From Paenibacillus sp. W2I17 (GTDB lineage: Bacteria > Bacillota > Bacilli > Paenibacillales > Paenibacillaceae), in contig NZ_JAUSXM010000001.1 in NCBI RefSeq assembly GCF_030815985.1, positions 2,480,001-2,544,000 of the forward strand: a stretch of DNA of 64,000 nt, given 5' to 3'. Shown here one piece after another: positions 26,812 to 37,002 of this stretch (position 1 is the first letter of the stretch; each line of letters opens with the position of its first letter). Made by a program: the position numbers and the translations under genes. The notes beneath the pieces are model-generated. The model had not been told where the DNA came from. It did not search any database and saw nothing but the letters and a program-made list of their open reading frames with translations.

Positions 26812-28563
26812 TCAGGTGATCGGAATCGTGATAACAACCGTTGTTCCTACATCTGTACTGCTATGAAACACAATCGAGGCCATATCCCCGTAGTGCAGGC
26901 TTAATCTGCCATGGAGATTGGATAAGGCATAACCTCTGCGTCCCCCGTCAGGAGCATCCTCAGCATAGATGCTGGCTACATCCATCCCACATCCATTGTC
27001 AGCCACCTCCAGCCGTAGTGTGTCACCCTGACGATCAATGCGGATGATGATAACGCCCAAATCTTCTTTGTCATTGAATCCATGCAGGATGGAATTCTCG
27101 ACCAAGGGCTGAAGCAATATTTTTAAAATATCAACAGCGTAACAAGAGGGATCCCCCACCTCAATCCGATAAACGAACAGATCCTCATAACATTTTTGCT
27201 GAAGCTGCATGTATTGTTCGACATGTTTGATCTCCTGCTCCACACTGGTGATGTCTTTCCCATCATTCAGTCCCAGACGGAATAATAAGGATAAGGAGAC
27301 GATCATCTCACTTACATCCTTCTTCTCTCCGCTCTCACTTTTCCAGAACATCGTATTCAGCGTATTGTAGAGGAAATGAGGATCAACCTGCGCCTGAAGC
27401 GCCTTGACTTCAAACCGCCGTTTGTCTTGTTCCGTTGTACGTACTTCTTCAAACAGAATCTGAATCTGGTCCAACATCCGATTGAAACGATGCCCTACAG
27501 CGCTGACTTCATCGTCATACTTGCTGCGAAACCGTACATCCAGATCATTGGACTCCACCTCAACCATCAGGCGTCGCAGTTTGTTCAGTGGCTTCAGCAG
27601 AGCGGAGGCCAGCAGCCTGGACAACCCGAGTGCGAGCAAAATGCAAAACAACATAATCAGGATGATCAGCCAGCGTATCTTTTGTAGGGGGGACAACAAG
27701 TCAGCCTTGGACTGGACACTTACCATGACCCAATCCTCGTTCATCGACAATGCCGAATAGTTAACAAGCATGTCCTCCCCCTGATCGTTCCTGTAGGTGA
27801 AATCCCCAGCATCGTCACGGCTAAACTGTTGGGTAAAGTCAGGCTCCATAATGAAATCGTAATTTCGGGACCTGGGCCGAATGACTTCATTTCCGTTTTT
27901 GTGCAGCAAAAACAGTTGAATCTGGTTATTCATGAGATCCTGCGTCAGAATGTCTCGCATCGCCTCTTCCTTCATATTGACGACCATATATACATTCGAA
28001 TAGGTATGATTATCGATCACAATGGGTTTGAGCAATAGAGATAATACATTTCCTTGAGATTGGAACAACTCACTCTGATGTGAACCAAACCACATCGTAT
28101 TCCAGCCTTGCAGCTTCACGTAGCGTCCGTATTCCCTGTCGAACGAGTTACTGCGATTCGGAAAATCTTTGGTCGAGAAAAAATCACCGATGGGTGTTGT
28201 CAGATATGCGGTATCAATCAGCGGCTCTACGAGCTTCAATTGAGCAAACGATGTTTGCAGCAGCGAGAGATTCTGATAATAATGAGATGTTTTATTTTTT
28301 CCCACGTCCTTCATGACCTGGGTGAATGCTTCATTGAGCATAAAAGAAAAAGAGGATACAACAATGTGCCTTAGATGTTCATCCATAACCTGCACTGATT
28401 TGTTCAGAATGCTTTGTTTCAGTTCAAGTGCATTCTGCTCAATGCTTCGTGCAGCAAAGAGATAAGAGCATATCCCAGTCACACTGATGCACAAGACAAC
28501 GAGAAAAATGTACAGCAGCTGTATTCTTTTTTTCAGGGACATTTTATAAAAGTCGAACATCAT
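26812..28563 (-). CDS. YesM-type sensor histidine kinase
   Basis: A 583-residue membrane kinase. A transmembrane helix near residues 12-35, a large extracellular sensor (about 36-290), a second helix (about 295-317), a HAMP domain (about 315-370), the His_kinase domain with QAQVDPHFLYNTLN (phosphoacceptor His) and an ATPase domain with DNGCGMD. I use ATG 28563, which has AAGGAG 9 bases upstream and starts MMFDFYKMSLKKR; the open frame to 28665 lacks a ribosome site. It pairs with the adjacent YesN-type regulator. Confidence 0.92.
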   Translation of the reverse strand: MMFDFYKMSLKKRIQLLYIFLVVLCISVTGICSYLFAARSIEQNALELKQSILNKSVQVMDEHLRHIVVSSFSFMLNEAFTQVMKDVGKNKTSHYYQNLSLLQTSFAQLKLVEPLIDTAYLTTPIGDFFSTKDFPNRSNSFDREYGRYVKLQGWNTMWFGSHQSELFQSQGNVLSLLLKPIVIDNHTYSNVYMVVNMKEEAMRDILTQDLMNNQIQLFLLHKNGNEVIRPRSRNYDFIMEPDFTQQFSRDDAGDFTYRNDQGEDMLVNYSALSMNEDWVMVSVQSKADLLSPLQKIRWLIILIMLFCILLALGLSRLLASALLKPLNKLRRLMVEVESNDLDVRFRSKYDDEVSAVGHRFNRMLDQIQILFEEVRTTEQDKRRFEVKALQAQVDPHFLYNTLNTMFWKSESGEKKDVSEMIVSLSLLFRLGLNDGKDITSVEQEIKHVEQYMQLQQKCYEDLFVYRIEVGDPSCYAVDILKILLQPLVENSILHGFNDKEDLGVIIIRIDRQGDTLRLEVADNGCGMDVASIYAEDAPDGGRRGYALSNLHGRLSLHYGDMASIVFHSSTDVGTTVVITIPIT

Positions 28564-28667
28564 CGGCGCTCGCTCCTTGAACACGGCTTGGTCCGTCCGC
28601 TGTGAATTAAAATGAGTATAGCACAGTGGAATTACCCGTAAAACCGTTTCCATGATTGTGCTCACGC

Positions 28668-29540
28668 CTATCCTTTCACAGCTCCCAAGGTCACCTGCAT
28701 GAATGATTTGTTGGCAAAAATATAAACGATGAGCAGCGGCAAAATGGACAGACAGGCTCCGCCCATCATCAGTTGGACCTCAGCCGCAGCTCCGATGCCA
28801 TATCGCAGATTAGCCAGCCCAACCGGCAAAGTCTGCAAGTCCGGATTGCTCATGGTGAACACAAAAGGAAGAATATATTCATTCCATGAACTCTGGAATA
28901 CACCCAGACCTGCAACGGCGAGTCCGGGCCGCAGGAGCGGAAGAATAATTCGCCAGTATGTGGTGAAGAAATTACAGCCATCAATCATCGCCGCTTCATC
29001 CAGTTCGCGCGGAATGCTCTTGAAGAAACCAATCAGAATAAAGTATGTGGCAGCGTGTGCGCTGATCAATATAATAATAACGCCCCACAACGTGGTATTC
29101 AGCCCAAGCTTCACCATGAGGTCAAATTGCGGACGCAGCACAACTGCGCCTATGGAAATAAACAGAGTAGATGCCATGAGCAGGGTGTACCCCTTTTTCC
29201 CTTTGAAATTCACTCGATCCACAGCGTAGGCTGACATCGAAGCTACCAGCAACGTGCCAACTGTTGTACTGATGCTAACAAACACGCTGTTCATCGTAAA
29301 ACCCGAAAAATTGGCGGTTTTCCAAGCCTGAGCATAGTTGGAGAACTGCCAAATCTTCGGCCAGATGGTAGCTCCTCCGGTCAATTCCTGGTTTGTTTTG
29401 AAGGAACCGAGCAATACAAGTATGATGGGGAACAGCGACAGCAGAGCGATTGCGATCAAAAACAACCAAAGTACCGTTCGTTTGGTCCAGCGAATGAGTT
29501 GGGGAGACCCTGAGGGTGCAAGTACGTTTTGAGTCATCAT
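28668..29540 (-). CDS. Carbohydrate ABC transporter permease (MalG type)
   Basis: A 290-residue permease with six predicted membrane segments and the ATPase-contact loop PRELDEAAMIDGCNFFTTYW (EAA motif). I start it at ATG 29540, where AGGAGG lies 5 bases upstream; the alternative at 29573 would overlap the preceding gene. It forms the second half of the channel with the permease encoded just upstream. The C-terminal FANKSFMQVTLGAVKG is typical of the MalG/YtcP group. Confidence 0.94.
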   Translation of the reverse strand: MMTQNVLAPSGSPQLIRWTKRTVLWLFLIAIALLSLFPIILVLLGSFKTNQELTGGATIWPKIWQFSNYAQAWKTANFSGFTMNSVFVSISTTVGTLLVASMSAYAVDRVNFKGKKGYTLLMASTLFISIGAVVLRPQFDLMVKLGLNTTLWGVIIILISAHAATYFILIGFFKSIPRELDEAAMIDGCNFFTTYWRIILPLLRPGLAVAGLGVFQSSWNEYILPFVFTMSNPDLQTLPVGLANLRYGIGAAAEVQLMMGGACLSILPLLIVYIFANKSFMQVTLGAVKG

Positions 29541-29559
29541 CGTTTCCTCCTGAATGGGA

Positions 29560-30450
29560 TTAATAGACATCATTGAGCTTTTTGGATATCCGGAAATAAA
29601 TGAGCGTCACAGCCCCTACGATGAGAGCCGTTGTGAAACCGACTGCACTGCCATAACCGAGCTGCTGGAGTGATTGTGTGTCAGCCGACACGGGAAACAA
29701 CAGTTTGAACAAATACAGATACATCACCTCTGTTTTGCCATATGGCCCCCCTTCGGTCAGCACCATAATACTCTCGTAACCTTTCAGCGCCGTGGTAATT
29801 GCCAGCATGATGATCATCTGCAAGACAGGACCCAGCAACGGAATCGTTACATTCCGCAGTTTCTGAAACTCACTCGCTCCATCCAGCGATGCCGCCTCAT
29901 AAAGCTCTTCAGGAATGCTCTGAAGACCCGCAATGAACAACAACATATAGTTGCCCACAGCCCCCCAGATGGCGATGATGATGGTTGTTAACATGGCATG
30001 TTCAGCCCCCAGCCAGCTAATGGATTCGGAGATCACATGATACTTAAGCAGCAATTGGTTCAATATTCCGTTATAGGAGTTGAAAATAATAAAAAATACA
30101 ATCGCCATGACCGAAGCGCTAAAAATAGTAGGAAGATAATAGATCGCCCTAAAGAGGGATCGCCCTCTCCATTTGCGATTCAGAATAATCGCCAGAGTTA
30201 ACGACAGTGGAATTGTAACGACGAGTTTGCCCAGGGCATACACACCCGTGTTGCCTACAGAATCCCAGAATTGCCCGTCACGCAAAATGCGCCCAAAATT
30301 ATCAAGCCCGATGAAGACAGGCGTCCCGATGCCTTGATAATCATAGAACATGTAACGCAGCGCCCATAACAGCGGATAGATCCCGAATACAAGAGTTAAA
30401 AAAAGACTTGGAAAGATGAATATATAGGCATGTATTTTGGATGGTTTCAC
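29560..30450 (-). CDS. Sugar ABC transporter permease (MalF/UgpA type)
   Basis: A 296-residue membrane permease, six predicted helices, with the EAA loop PEELYEAASLDGASEFQKLR near residue 195. The start is GTG 30450, with AGGGGGT 9 bases upstream. It is the first gene of the operon: permease, permease, kinase, regulator, receptor, KdgF-like cupin, lyase. The operon promoter should lie in 30451-30558; no clear sigma-A match was seen, in keeping with control by the AraC-type regulator. Confidence 0.94.
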   Translation of the reverse strand: MKPSKIHAYIFIFPSLFLTLVFGIYPLLWALRYMFYDYQGIGTPVFIGLDNFGRILRDGQFWDSVGNTGVYALGKLVVTIPLSLTLAIILNRKWRGRSLFRAIYYLPTIFSASVMAIVFFIIFNSYNGILNQLLLKYHVISESISWLGAEHAMLTTIIIAIWGAVGNYMLLFIAGLQSIPEELYEAASLDGASEFQKLRNVTIPLLGPVLQMIIMLAITTALKGYESIMVLTEGGPYGKTEVMYLYLFKLLFPVSADTQSLQQLGYGSAVGFTTALIVGAVTLIYFRISKKLNDVY

Positions 30451-30559
30451 CAGAATCGGACCCCCTATAGCTTTTGAATGAAGTATAGAGGGAATATGAA
30501 GGAAAGCGGGATAGGGAAATCAACTTTCTACAGGGGAGAATGTGACTGCATGACCAAAC

Positions 30560-30602
30560 AAAAAAACCTGTATTCAACGAATTTCCGTTGAGTCTACAGG
30601 TT
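30560..30602 (-). terminator. Rho-independent terminator after the HAD hydrolase gene
   Basis: Minus strand AACCTGTA-GACT-CAACG, GAAATT loop, CGTTG-AAT-ACAGGTT, then six T. It insulates the ABC operon from the gene upstream. Confidence 0.85.
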
Positions 30603-30655
30603 CATATCATGTGGTTCGTAATCTTAAATCTCAGTATACGTATACAGCGTAGAGG

Positions 30656-31342
30656 CTACTCTGCTTCATCATACAGGCGCAGCAGTTCTGTGAAATCAGA
30701 GATGAGCACATCTGAGCCTGCAAGCTCCTCATCACGTCCGAACCCGGCATAGGCACAGCCGATGACCGCCTGACCGTTCATTTTACCCGCTTCCACATCA
30801 GAAGAGCGATCCCCTACCATCCATGCGTCCTGAATACGATGTTTCTCAAGCAGGATCTGCACCAGATTAATCTTGGAAGGAGTCTTGTACTGGCCTGCAC
30901 TGTATACCCCTTCAAAGAAAGGCATAATCTCGTGTGCAAACGCCACACCCTTCACATAGTCCTCCAGCCCATTACTTGCGACAAAAAGACGTACTCCTTG
31001 TTGTTTTAATGTTTGCAGCGTTTCTTTCACCCCAGGATACAATTGAGAACTTCCTTGATCAAGCCCCTCAATCTCCAGTTGAAGCAACAGTTCGTCTGCA
31101 CGGCGATGTGCCGCTTCCGACGCCTCAGGCATAACCACTTTCCATATATCTTCGAGCAACATGCCCAAACTTCCCAGCATCCGTTCCTCGGGTGGAGTTT
31201 CTCCTTCAAAGTGCCCTTCGGCACGCAATGTATCAAATAGTTGCTGGTAAGCTGGCAACAACAGGGTCTCTGTCTGGAACAGCGTACCATCCATGTCAAA
31301 AATCATCGCTTCCGGTTTGAGCAATACCTTCTCTTTATTCAT
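30656..31342 (-). CDS. HAD family phosphatase (Cof/Gph/PGMB-like)
   Basis: A 228-residue haloacid-dehalogenase hydrolase. Motif I is IFDMDGTLFQTE (nucleophile Asp and acid/base Asp), motif II is VASNG, motif III Lys lies in YKTPSK, and motif IV is WMVGDRSSDVEAG. A helical cap domain (residues about 25-95) places it with phosphoglycolate-phosphatase-like or beta-phosphoglucomutase-like enzymes; the substrate is not readable. The start ATG 31342 has AAAGGA about 9 bases upstream; the open frame to 31459 is not supported. Confidence 0.85.
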   Translation of the reverse strand: MNKEKVLLKPEAMIFDMDGTLFQTETLLLPAYQQLFDTLRAEGHFEGETPPEERMLGSLGMLLEDIWKVVMPEASEAAHRRADELLLQLEIEGLDQGSSQLYPGVKETLQTLKQQGVRLFVASNGLEDYVKGVAFAHEIMPFFEGVYSAGQYKTPSKINLVQILLEKHRIQDAWMVGDRSSDVEAGKMNGQAVIGCAYAGFGRDEELAGSDVLISDFTELLRLYDEAE

Positions 31343-31636
31343 GTCCAATGTTCCTTTCGGATTGGGATATTGTATATGTAATTGGAGTCGTTCCCTTCCC
31401 ATGATAAACATAACGTTTGAACGTGTAAACCAACGATTGTAAAACATCATCAACCCCAACCTTATACTTCATCAACCAAACGTTATATTGTAGTTAAACA
31501 AACTATATACAAAAGAAGTTTCTTTACGTATAATACTAAAAAATAGTGCTTTAGACACCTAATCTAAAGACCTACAATTATCACATTTTCGGTTTTTTCG
31601 ACAACTACATATACCCCATAGAGAGGAATAACAAAC

Positions 31637-33356
31637 ATGAAAAAGCGTAAGACCTTTAAGATTTTTTATAAGATCGGATTAGGATACTTACTCGTACTGG
31701 CTGTACTGGCTGGTTGCATCCTGCTGATTCAGAACAGCACAAGTCAGCTCCAACGGGAACTGGATTTTCTGGTCGATCACGATATGAGAGTACACGCCCT
31801 AACCTATGAACTCGAAAGAAACATGGTAGATATGGAAACAGGTCAACGCGGTTACATCATCACTGGTCAGGACAATTATCTCGATCCCTACACCCAAGGA
31901 AAAGCGCAACTTATTACACTCAGAGATGAACTTGCTGCTTTAATTTCGGATAATCCGGCTCAACTTGCACTTTTGGAAGACATACATACTAATATGGAGA
32001 ACTGGGTCCAGGTCGCTGGTGAACCTATGGTCGCCCTTCGCCAAGCAAATAATACACAGGCCATTCGAGATTTTTTCGCAGATGATCCAGGTAAAAGAGA
32101 CATGGACCAGATTCGGACTGCTCTCGATACGTTTCGAACCAACGAGCATACGTTAACCGATAACCGTACAGAAGCACTGAAGCAAAAAAACACACTACTG
32201 AACCTGGAACTGTATGGGGCACTTATCGTTGTGGCCATTATCTCCTTCATCACTGCTTTGGTCCTGTCACGTGCCATTGTTAGAAACATTCGTACCGTAA
32301 AGCAGGCATTAAATGACATCGGTTCTTCCAATGGTGACCTGACACTGAGAATCGCTACGCCAATGAAAGACGAAACTCGTGAACTCGCGGAGGCAGCCAA
32401 TACAATGCTCACTGGTTTGCAGCAAATGATGCTGGACATTCAGAGCAATGCCATGATTCTGAGCACAGCTTCGGATCGATTAGATAAAGGGGTTTGCCGA
32501 TAGCCATCTTGCAGGAAAAGAAGTTGCCACTGCCATGGAACGTGTCGCTGAAGGCGCTGATGAACAGGTTGCTCTTACGCAAACCATGGTAGCTGCGATG
32601 CAGCAATCCCTCAACGGGCTTAATCGTGTCGCCTCCTCGGCAAGTGATGTGGCAGGCCGTGCAGTTCGTACCGAATCCATTGCTGTGGATGGGCAACAGC
32701 GCATTGATAATGCTGTAGGTAAAATGAGTTCCATTGAGCAATCCTTCCTCTCTGTACAGGAAGCCATTAATGAAATTTCGAAGATGTCTGATCAAGTGAT
32801 CAACATTGCAGATTCAATGTCGGGTATTGCGAGACAAACCAATCTGCTTGCACTTAACGCCGGAATTGAAGCTGCCCGCGCTGGGGAAAATGGACGCGGC
32901 TTCGCTGTCGTTGCCGCGGAAATCCGTAATCTCGCAGACCAAAGTGCAACATCAGCCAAAGAGATTACAAGTATATTGGAAACCGTGGTAGCAGGTGTTC
33001 AAAGTACGGTCCAGGTGGTTGATGAGAGCACGCTACATGTGAATGAAGGGTTGCGGACCATTGAGGATGCAGGTAATGCTTTTTCAACCATTACTCAGCA
33101 TATTCATAACCTCAGTGGTGAAGTTCTGGAGGTCTCTGCTGTTGTCGAGGAGTTAACTTCCGGTAGTGAGGCTGTGATGAAGTCCATTAATGAAGTATCG
33201 GCTGTTGTGGAAGATACTGCATCAGCCACGGAAGAAGTATCTGCGATGACGGAGGAACAACTTGCTTCTCTGCAGGAAATGTCTGACACGTCCAAGCAGT
33301 TGAATGAAATGTCCGATGCACTTGATCAGCTGGTTAAGCGATTCAAGCTGGCGTGA
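31637..33356 (+). CDS. Methyl-accepting chemotaxis protein with CHASE3 sensor (frameshifted here)
   Basis: A chemoreceptor of about 573 residues when repaired. N-terminal membrane helix (residues about 12-32), a CHASE3-type extracellular four-helix sensor ([18 protein letters not shown]), a second helix (about 193-213), a HAMP domain, and the signalling hairpin with the conserved tip [20 protein letters not shown]. The frame breaks at the G run 32489-32492: reading AAA-GGG-TTT with one G fewer gives [14 protein letters not shown] and joins the two frames (first ends 32503, second is open by 32535). SD AGAGAGG precedes ATG 31637. The gene is single, with a hairpin after it. Confidence 0.9.
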
Positions 33357-33417
33357 CCTGAATCAACATACTGATAAAATGTCTATATAACTCTATCCTG
33401 CGTCAACACAAAGGAAA

Positions 33418-33462
33418 GAAGCATCGCAGACAGGCACACCTATGCCACTGCGATGCTTCTTG
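33418..33462. terminator. Hairpin after the chemoreceptor gene
   Basis: GAAGCATCGCA and TGCGATGCTTC form an 11-bp perfect stem with a 20-base loop; T runs on both sides are short, so terminator strength is uncertain. Confidence 0.6.
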
Positions 33463-33534
33463 GTATTAAGGAGAGCTGATACATTTAGAGGTACGGCAGG
33501 TACTTCGAAATGAAAAAACCTGACCCTCCTTTTC

Positions 33535-34506
33535 TTATCCTGATTGTTCCGTGTTCCGTAGCGCTTCCAGTATCAATTGTGCCTGATACCCATCGTTAAA
33601 ATCATATATCTTAGCTGGTTTGCCCTGTATACGGGCAATGACATGTTTAAGAACCGGCAATTCACTGGCGGATTCAAGCACTTCCACTGGAGACAGTGAC
33701 TGCCCCACCAGACCCGTCTTCAAATCTTCCCAATTTTCCAGAGCAATCGTGCCTTTTGTACCGTACACCACCATGGATACACGTTCTTCCCCCGCAAATT
33801 GAGAGATGCCGTTTAGCTGAATTCGGGTTCCGTCTTCCAGTTCCATTGCAGCCTGTACTTCTAGTTCACAGTCTCCATTCTCAGGATATTGAACCTGAGT
33901 GTTCACTACCCGGATGGCACCAAACACCTTTTGAATCATATGAACCCAGTGAATCCCCACTTCAAGAATAAATCCACCCTGTTCCCGGCTCGTAATCCAT
34001 GCATTCTGTTGCCAAGATCGTGGCCACTGCGGGAATTGCAAAATGAGATCTATTTTGCGAATTGCCCCCACAGTACCCTGCTCAATCATCTCTTGCAACT
34101 TCAGTACGGAAGGTTCATGCGGCATAGAGAAGTGGATGGCATGAACAACGCCCGCCTGCTCTGCTGCATCCAGCATCTTTTTGGCTTCTTCTACACTATT
34201 GGCAAGCGGTTTCTCGCAGAATACGTGAATTTTGCGCTCCAGCGCTTCCATGACAACCTGATAATGAAATTTCGGCGGAACTGCAATATACAGCAGATCA
34301 ATCTGATGTTCATTCATCATTTGCTTGTAATCCGTATACGTCCTAACTCCCTGATGAGAAGCTGCAAAAGACGCCAAACCTTCCTCATTCGCATCACACA
34401 CCGCTACAATCTCAATCTCCGTTTCCATCTTGGTATTCTCGATTAGATGAACCATATGTAATCCCATTTTACCCAGCCCAATCAGAGCCATCTTGATGAC
34501 TGTCAT
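33535..34506 (-). CDS. Gfo/Idh/MocA family NAD(P)-dependent oxidoreductase
   Basis: A 323-residue sugar-type dehydrogenase. The Rossmann fold opens MTVIKMALIGLGKMGLHM (GxGxxG variant), with the family motif HVFCEKPLANSVEEAKKM near residue 95 (EKP Lys) and a C-terminal beta-sheet substrate domain with the EVGIHWVHMI block carrying the likely catalytic His. I start at ATG 34506, preceded by GGGAGGGG; ATG-like starts further upstream have no better site. Monocistronic; the substrate is probably a cyclitol or sugar but is not determinable. Confidence 0.9.
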   Translation of the reverse strand: MTVIKMALIGLGKMGLHMVHLIENTKMETEIEIVAVCDANEEGLASFAASHQGVRTYTDYKQMMNEHQIDLLYIAVPPKFHYQVVMEALERKIHVFCEKPLANSVEEAKKMLDAAEQAGVVHAIHFSMPHEPSVLKLQEMIEQGTVGAIRKIDLILQFPQWPRSWQQNAWITSREQGGFILEVGIHWVHMIQKVFGAIRVVNTQVQYPENGDCELEVQAAMELEDGTRIQLNGISQFAGEERVSMVVYGTKGTIALENWEDLKTGLVGQSLSPVEVLESASELPVLKHVIARIQGKPAKIYDFNDGYQAQLILEALRNTEQSG

Positions 34507-34521
34507 TCCATCCCCTCCCAA

Positions 34522-34908
34522 TTCCTTTCCAGTATAGCAGAAAGCAAAGAATTGCGAATGCGATGCGTTGATACGAAAAAAGATAAATCTCTAGCTTTGA
34601 AGTCGCTATTAGAGACTGAAATTCATCATTGTTAGTCATATTTTTACATTATTTGTAACTTCGTAAAGATTGGGTAATTCGTTGCAGGGATATATAACCA
34701 ATTATTTTTACTTTATCCAGCAACACTTAAAGCGTTACCAACTTAAGAATCAGGAATTTAGACTCACAAAAACAGGTTGACAAAAAACCACAAAAAAAGA
34801 TACTCTTCCTAATAACAATGAATATTTCCTCTTACAACCTTAGACTGTAACTTGCATTCAATAAATGGAATATGCGTATGGTTCTAATAACTTATTTCAT
34901 GAAGCGAG
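34522..34908. other. AT-rich intergenic region upstream of the ThDP-enzyme gene
   Basis: 387 bases, divergent between the oxidoreductase and the ThDP enzyme, markedly AT-rich. No gene, terminator or clear consensus promoter was seen. It must contain the 5' control region of the ThDP-CMD genes. Confidence 0.5.
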
Positions 34909-34917
34909 GTGTCCCGC

Positions 34918-36549
34918 ATGAGAACAGTTGCGGACTATTTGGCAGAAACTCTGCGTAATCTAGGCGTTACTCATGTCTTTGGTATTATTGGTAAATCCAT
35001 CTGTCCTGCTGTACTGAAAATGGTGGATTACGGATTAGAGTTCATTCCAGGCCGTCATGAATCCAGCTCAGGTTTTGCCGCATCCGGTTATGCATTACAG
35101 ACAGGTAAACTCGGCGTTGCCTTTGCCACATCCGGCCCAGGCGGAACCAATCTGCTTACTGCAGCAGCTCATGCAAAGGCCAACAATCTGCCTGTACTGT
35201 TTATTACGGGTCATCAATCCATTCAGGAACTGGGGCTCCCCCAGTGTCAGGATTCTTCTTCCTATCTGGCTGATCTGGCCGAGATGTTCAGACCTGCTAC
35301 GCTATTCAGCAAACTGGTTGAGCGTGGAGATCACTTCGGCACACTGCTGAACCATGCCCTTTCCATTGCACTCGGCCCTAATAAAGGCCCTGTTCACCTC
35401 TGTATTCCTTTTGACGTACAGACCGAGTTGTTATCCCAATGCCGGATTGTCATTCCCGAACCGGAACCTCTGCTTAGCGTATCTAACCTGAATCGCATTC
35501 TTCCTCTCATTCAACAATCCAACCGCCCTTTAATTATTGCTGGTAAAGGTGTAAGTCGGGCCAGAGCCCATGATGAATTGCTTCAATTGGCCGAATCGTT
35601 CAACATTCCCGTCATTACTACTCCTGGTGGAAAAGGAGCGATTGCGTGGGACCATCCCCTGTACCATGGACCTTGTGGTGTTGGAGGTTTCCCGCATGCA
35701 GACGACATGTTGAACCAAAGTGACCTTTATATCGTACTCGGTTCACGTCTGAGTGACATGACCCTCTGCAATCTGAAGCCTGATCATCACCCGGCATACC
35801 TCATTCAATTTGACGCTGATCCTACATTTGTAGGAAAGATTCTGAGCGCTCAAACCTTACATATCACCGGTGATTTGAAGGACAACCTGCAATATTTGCT
35901 GGGCACATTAGAAGACCTCCCTACTCCTGTGAGAACAAAGGCACCCATGGATTACACTGTCCCTTTACCAGATCTCCCCCAACTGTCTCTGGCTTCTGTG
36001 CTAAATGGAATGAGCGATCTGCTTCCGTACGATCATAAGCTGTTTGTTGATGATGGCAGCCATGGATTTCATGCGGTTCAGCGATATAAAGTCAAGAAAC
36101 CAGGCAGCTTTGTGTTTGACGCTTACTTTGCCTGCATGGGGAACGCCATTGGTATGGCGATAGGTGCAAAGGCCGCTTCACCTGAAGAGACCGTTGTATG
36201 TATCACCGGGGATGGATGTTTCATGATGCTGGGGACGGAGATCAATACCGCGGTATGCAACAATCTGAACGTCATTTTCATTGTCGTTAACAACAAACAA
36301 CTGGACATGGCTCTCAAAGGAATGGAAAAAACAACAGGCAGGATCGATGGCACCTTATTTGAGGTTCCCATGGATGCAGCCAAATTCGCCGAATCTCTGG
36401 GAGCTGTCGCTTTCCGGGCAGAGACACATGAAGAATTCTCATCTGCGCTGAGCACAGCCCAAACGTTGAATCAGGTGACTGTCATTGAGCTTCTGACCGA
36501 TCGAGATGAAATTCCACCCACGGCTCACCGCACCGTAACTTTGAATTAG
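34918..36549 (+). CDS. Thiamine diphosphate-dependent enzyme, acetolactate-synthase-like
   Basis: A 543-residue protein of the ALS/benzoylformate decarboxylase superfamily. The N-terminal Pyr domain has the catalytic Glu in PGRHESSSGFAASGYA and the SGPGGTNLL loop. A central Rossmann-like domain follows (RPLIIAGKGVSRARAHDE). The C-terminal PP domain has the ThDP/Mg motif from GDGCFMMLGTEIN to VVNN. Such enzymes decarboxylate 2-oxo acids or make acyloins. The start ATG 34918 has GAGG 8 bases upstream. It is followed by a CMD-like gene 12 bases on. It is not beside ilv genes, so a housekeeping acetolactate synthase is unlikely. Confidence 0.85.
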   Translation: MRTVADYLAETLRNLGVTHVFGIIGKSICPAVLKMVDYGLEFIPGRHESSSGFAASGYALQTGKLGVAFATSGPGGTNLLTAAAHAKANNLPVLFITGHQSIQELGLPQCQDSSSYLADLAEMFRPATLFSKLVERGDHFGTLLNHALSIALGPNKGPVHLCIPFDVQTELLSQCRIVIPEPEPLLSVSNLNRILPLIQQSNRPLIIAGKGVSRARAHDELLQLAESFNIPVITTPGGKGAIAWDHPLYHGPCGVGGFPHADDMLNQSDLYIVLGSRLSDMTLCNLKPDHHPAYLIQFDADPTFVGKILSAQTLHITGDLKDNLQYLLGTLEDLPTPVRTKAPMDYTVPLPDLPQLSLASVLNGMSDLLPYDHKLFVDDGSHGFHAVQRYKVKKPGSFVFDAYFACMGNAIGMAIGAKAASPEETVVCITGDGCFMMLGTEINTAVCNNLNVIFIVVNNKQLDMALKGMEKTTGRIDGTLFEVPMDAAKFAESLGAVAFRAETHEEFSSALSTAQTLNQVTVIELLTDRDEIPPTAHRTVTLN

Positions 36550-36561
36550 GAGGAGTAGATC

Positions 36562-36930
36562 ATGAGTGAACATGTAGCTCAGGGACTGGACCGTTTTGCT
36601 AAACTTTCTGGTGAGTACGGCGCAAGAGCTCTCGCACCCATCAAAGAACATTTTCCCGAATTGTCGGAATTTATTATGGGGACGGCGTACGGGGATATTT
36701 TTCAGCGCACCACGATTACGGATCAATGGAAGGAAGTTGCTATCATCTCTTCGTTGATCACCCAAGGACAGTATGAACAATTGGGCGTACATTACACGAT
36801 GGCTCTAAGCGTGGGAGTGACGGTGGATCAGCTCAAGGGAATATTGCTACATCTGGCGCCATGTGTGGGTGCTCCACGCATTATAAGTGCATTTAATATT
36901 TTGCTTGCCACCTTGGACGAAATACAGTAA
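36562..36930 (+). CDS. Carboxymuconolactone decarboxylase family protein
   Basis: A 122-residue all-helical AhpD/CMD-fold protein (HYTMALSVGVTVDQLKGIL and APCVGAPRIISAFNILLATL are the family helices). The redox CxxC of AhpD is absent, so it belongs with the decarboxylase-type members or is a binding protein. AGGAGGAG precedes the ATG, and only 12 bases separate it from the ThDP-enzyme gene, so the pair is one transcript. It may act on the same 2-oxo or lactone-like intermediate; that is inference from position only. Confidence 0.85.
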   Translation: MSEHVAQGLDRFAKLSGEYGARALAPIKEHFPELSEFIMGTAYGDIFQRTTITDQWKEVAIISSLITQGQYEQLGVHYTMALSVGVTVDQLKGILLHLAPCVGAPRIISAFNILLATLDEIQ

Positions 36931-36970
36931 TTCACTTTTCTACATTTTTATACATGATTCGACTTTTTTA

Positions 36971-37000
36971 TTGATCTTTTTACATTCCTACCTTTATAAT
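36971..37000 (+). promoter_or_regulatory. Sigma-A promoter for the STAS-like/KAS III pair
   Basis: TTGATC, 18 bases, TATAAT; a perfect -10 and a 4/6 -35. The transcript would begin near 37006, giving a leader of about 110 bases before the 37117 start. Confidence 0.65.
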
Positions 37001-37002
37001 AT

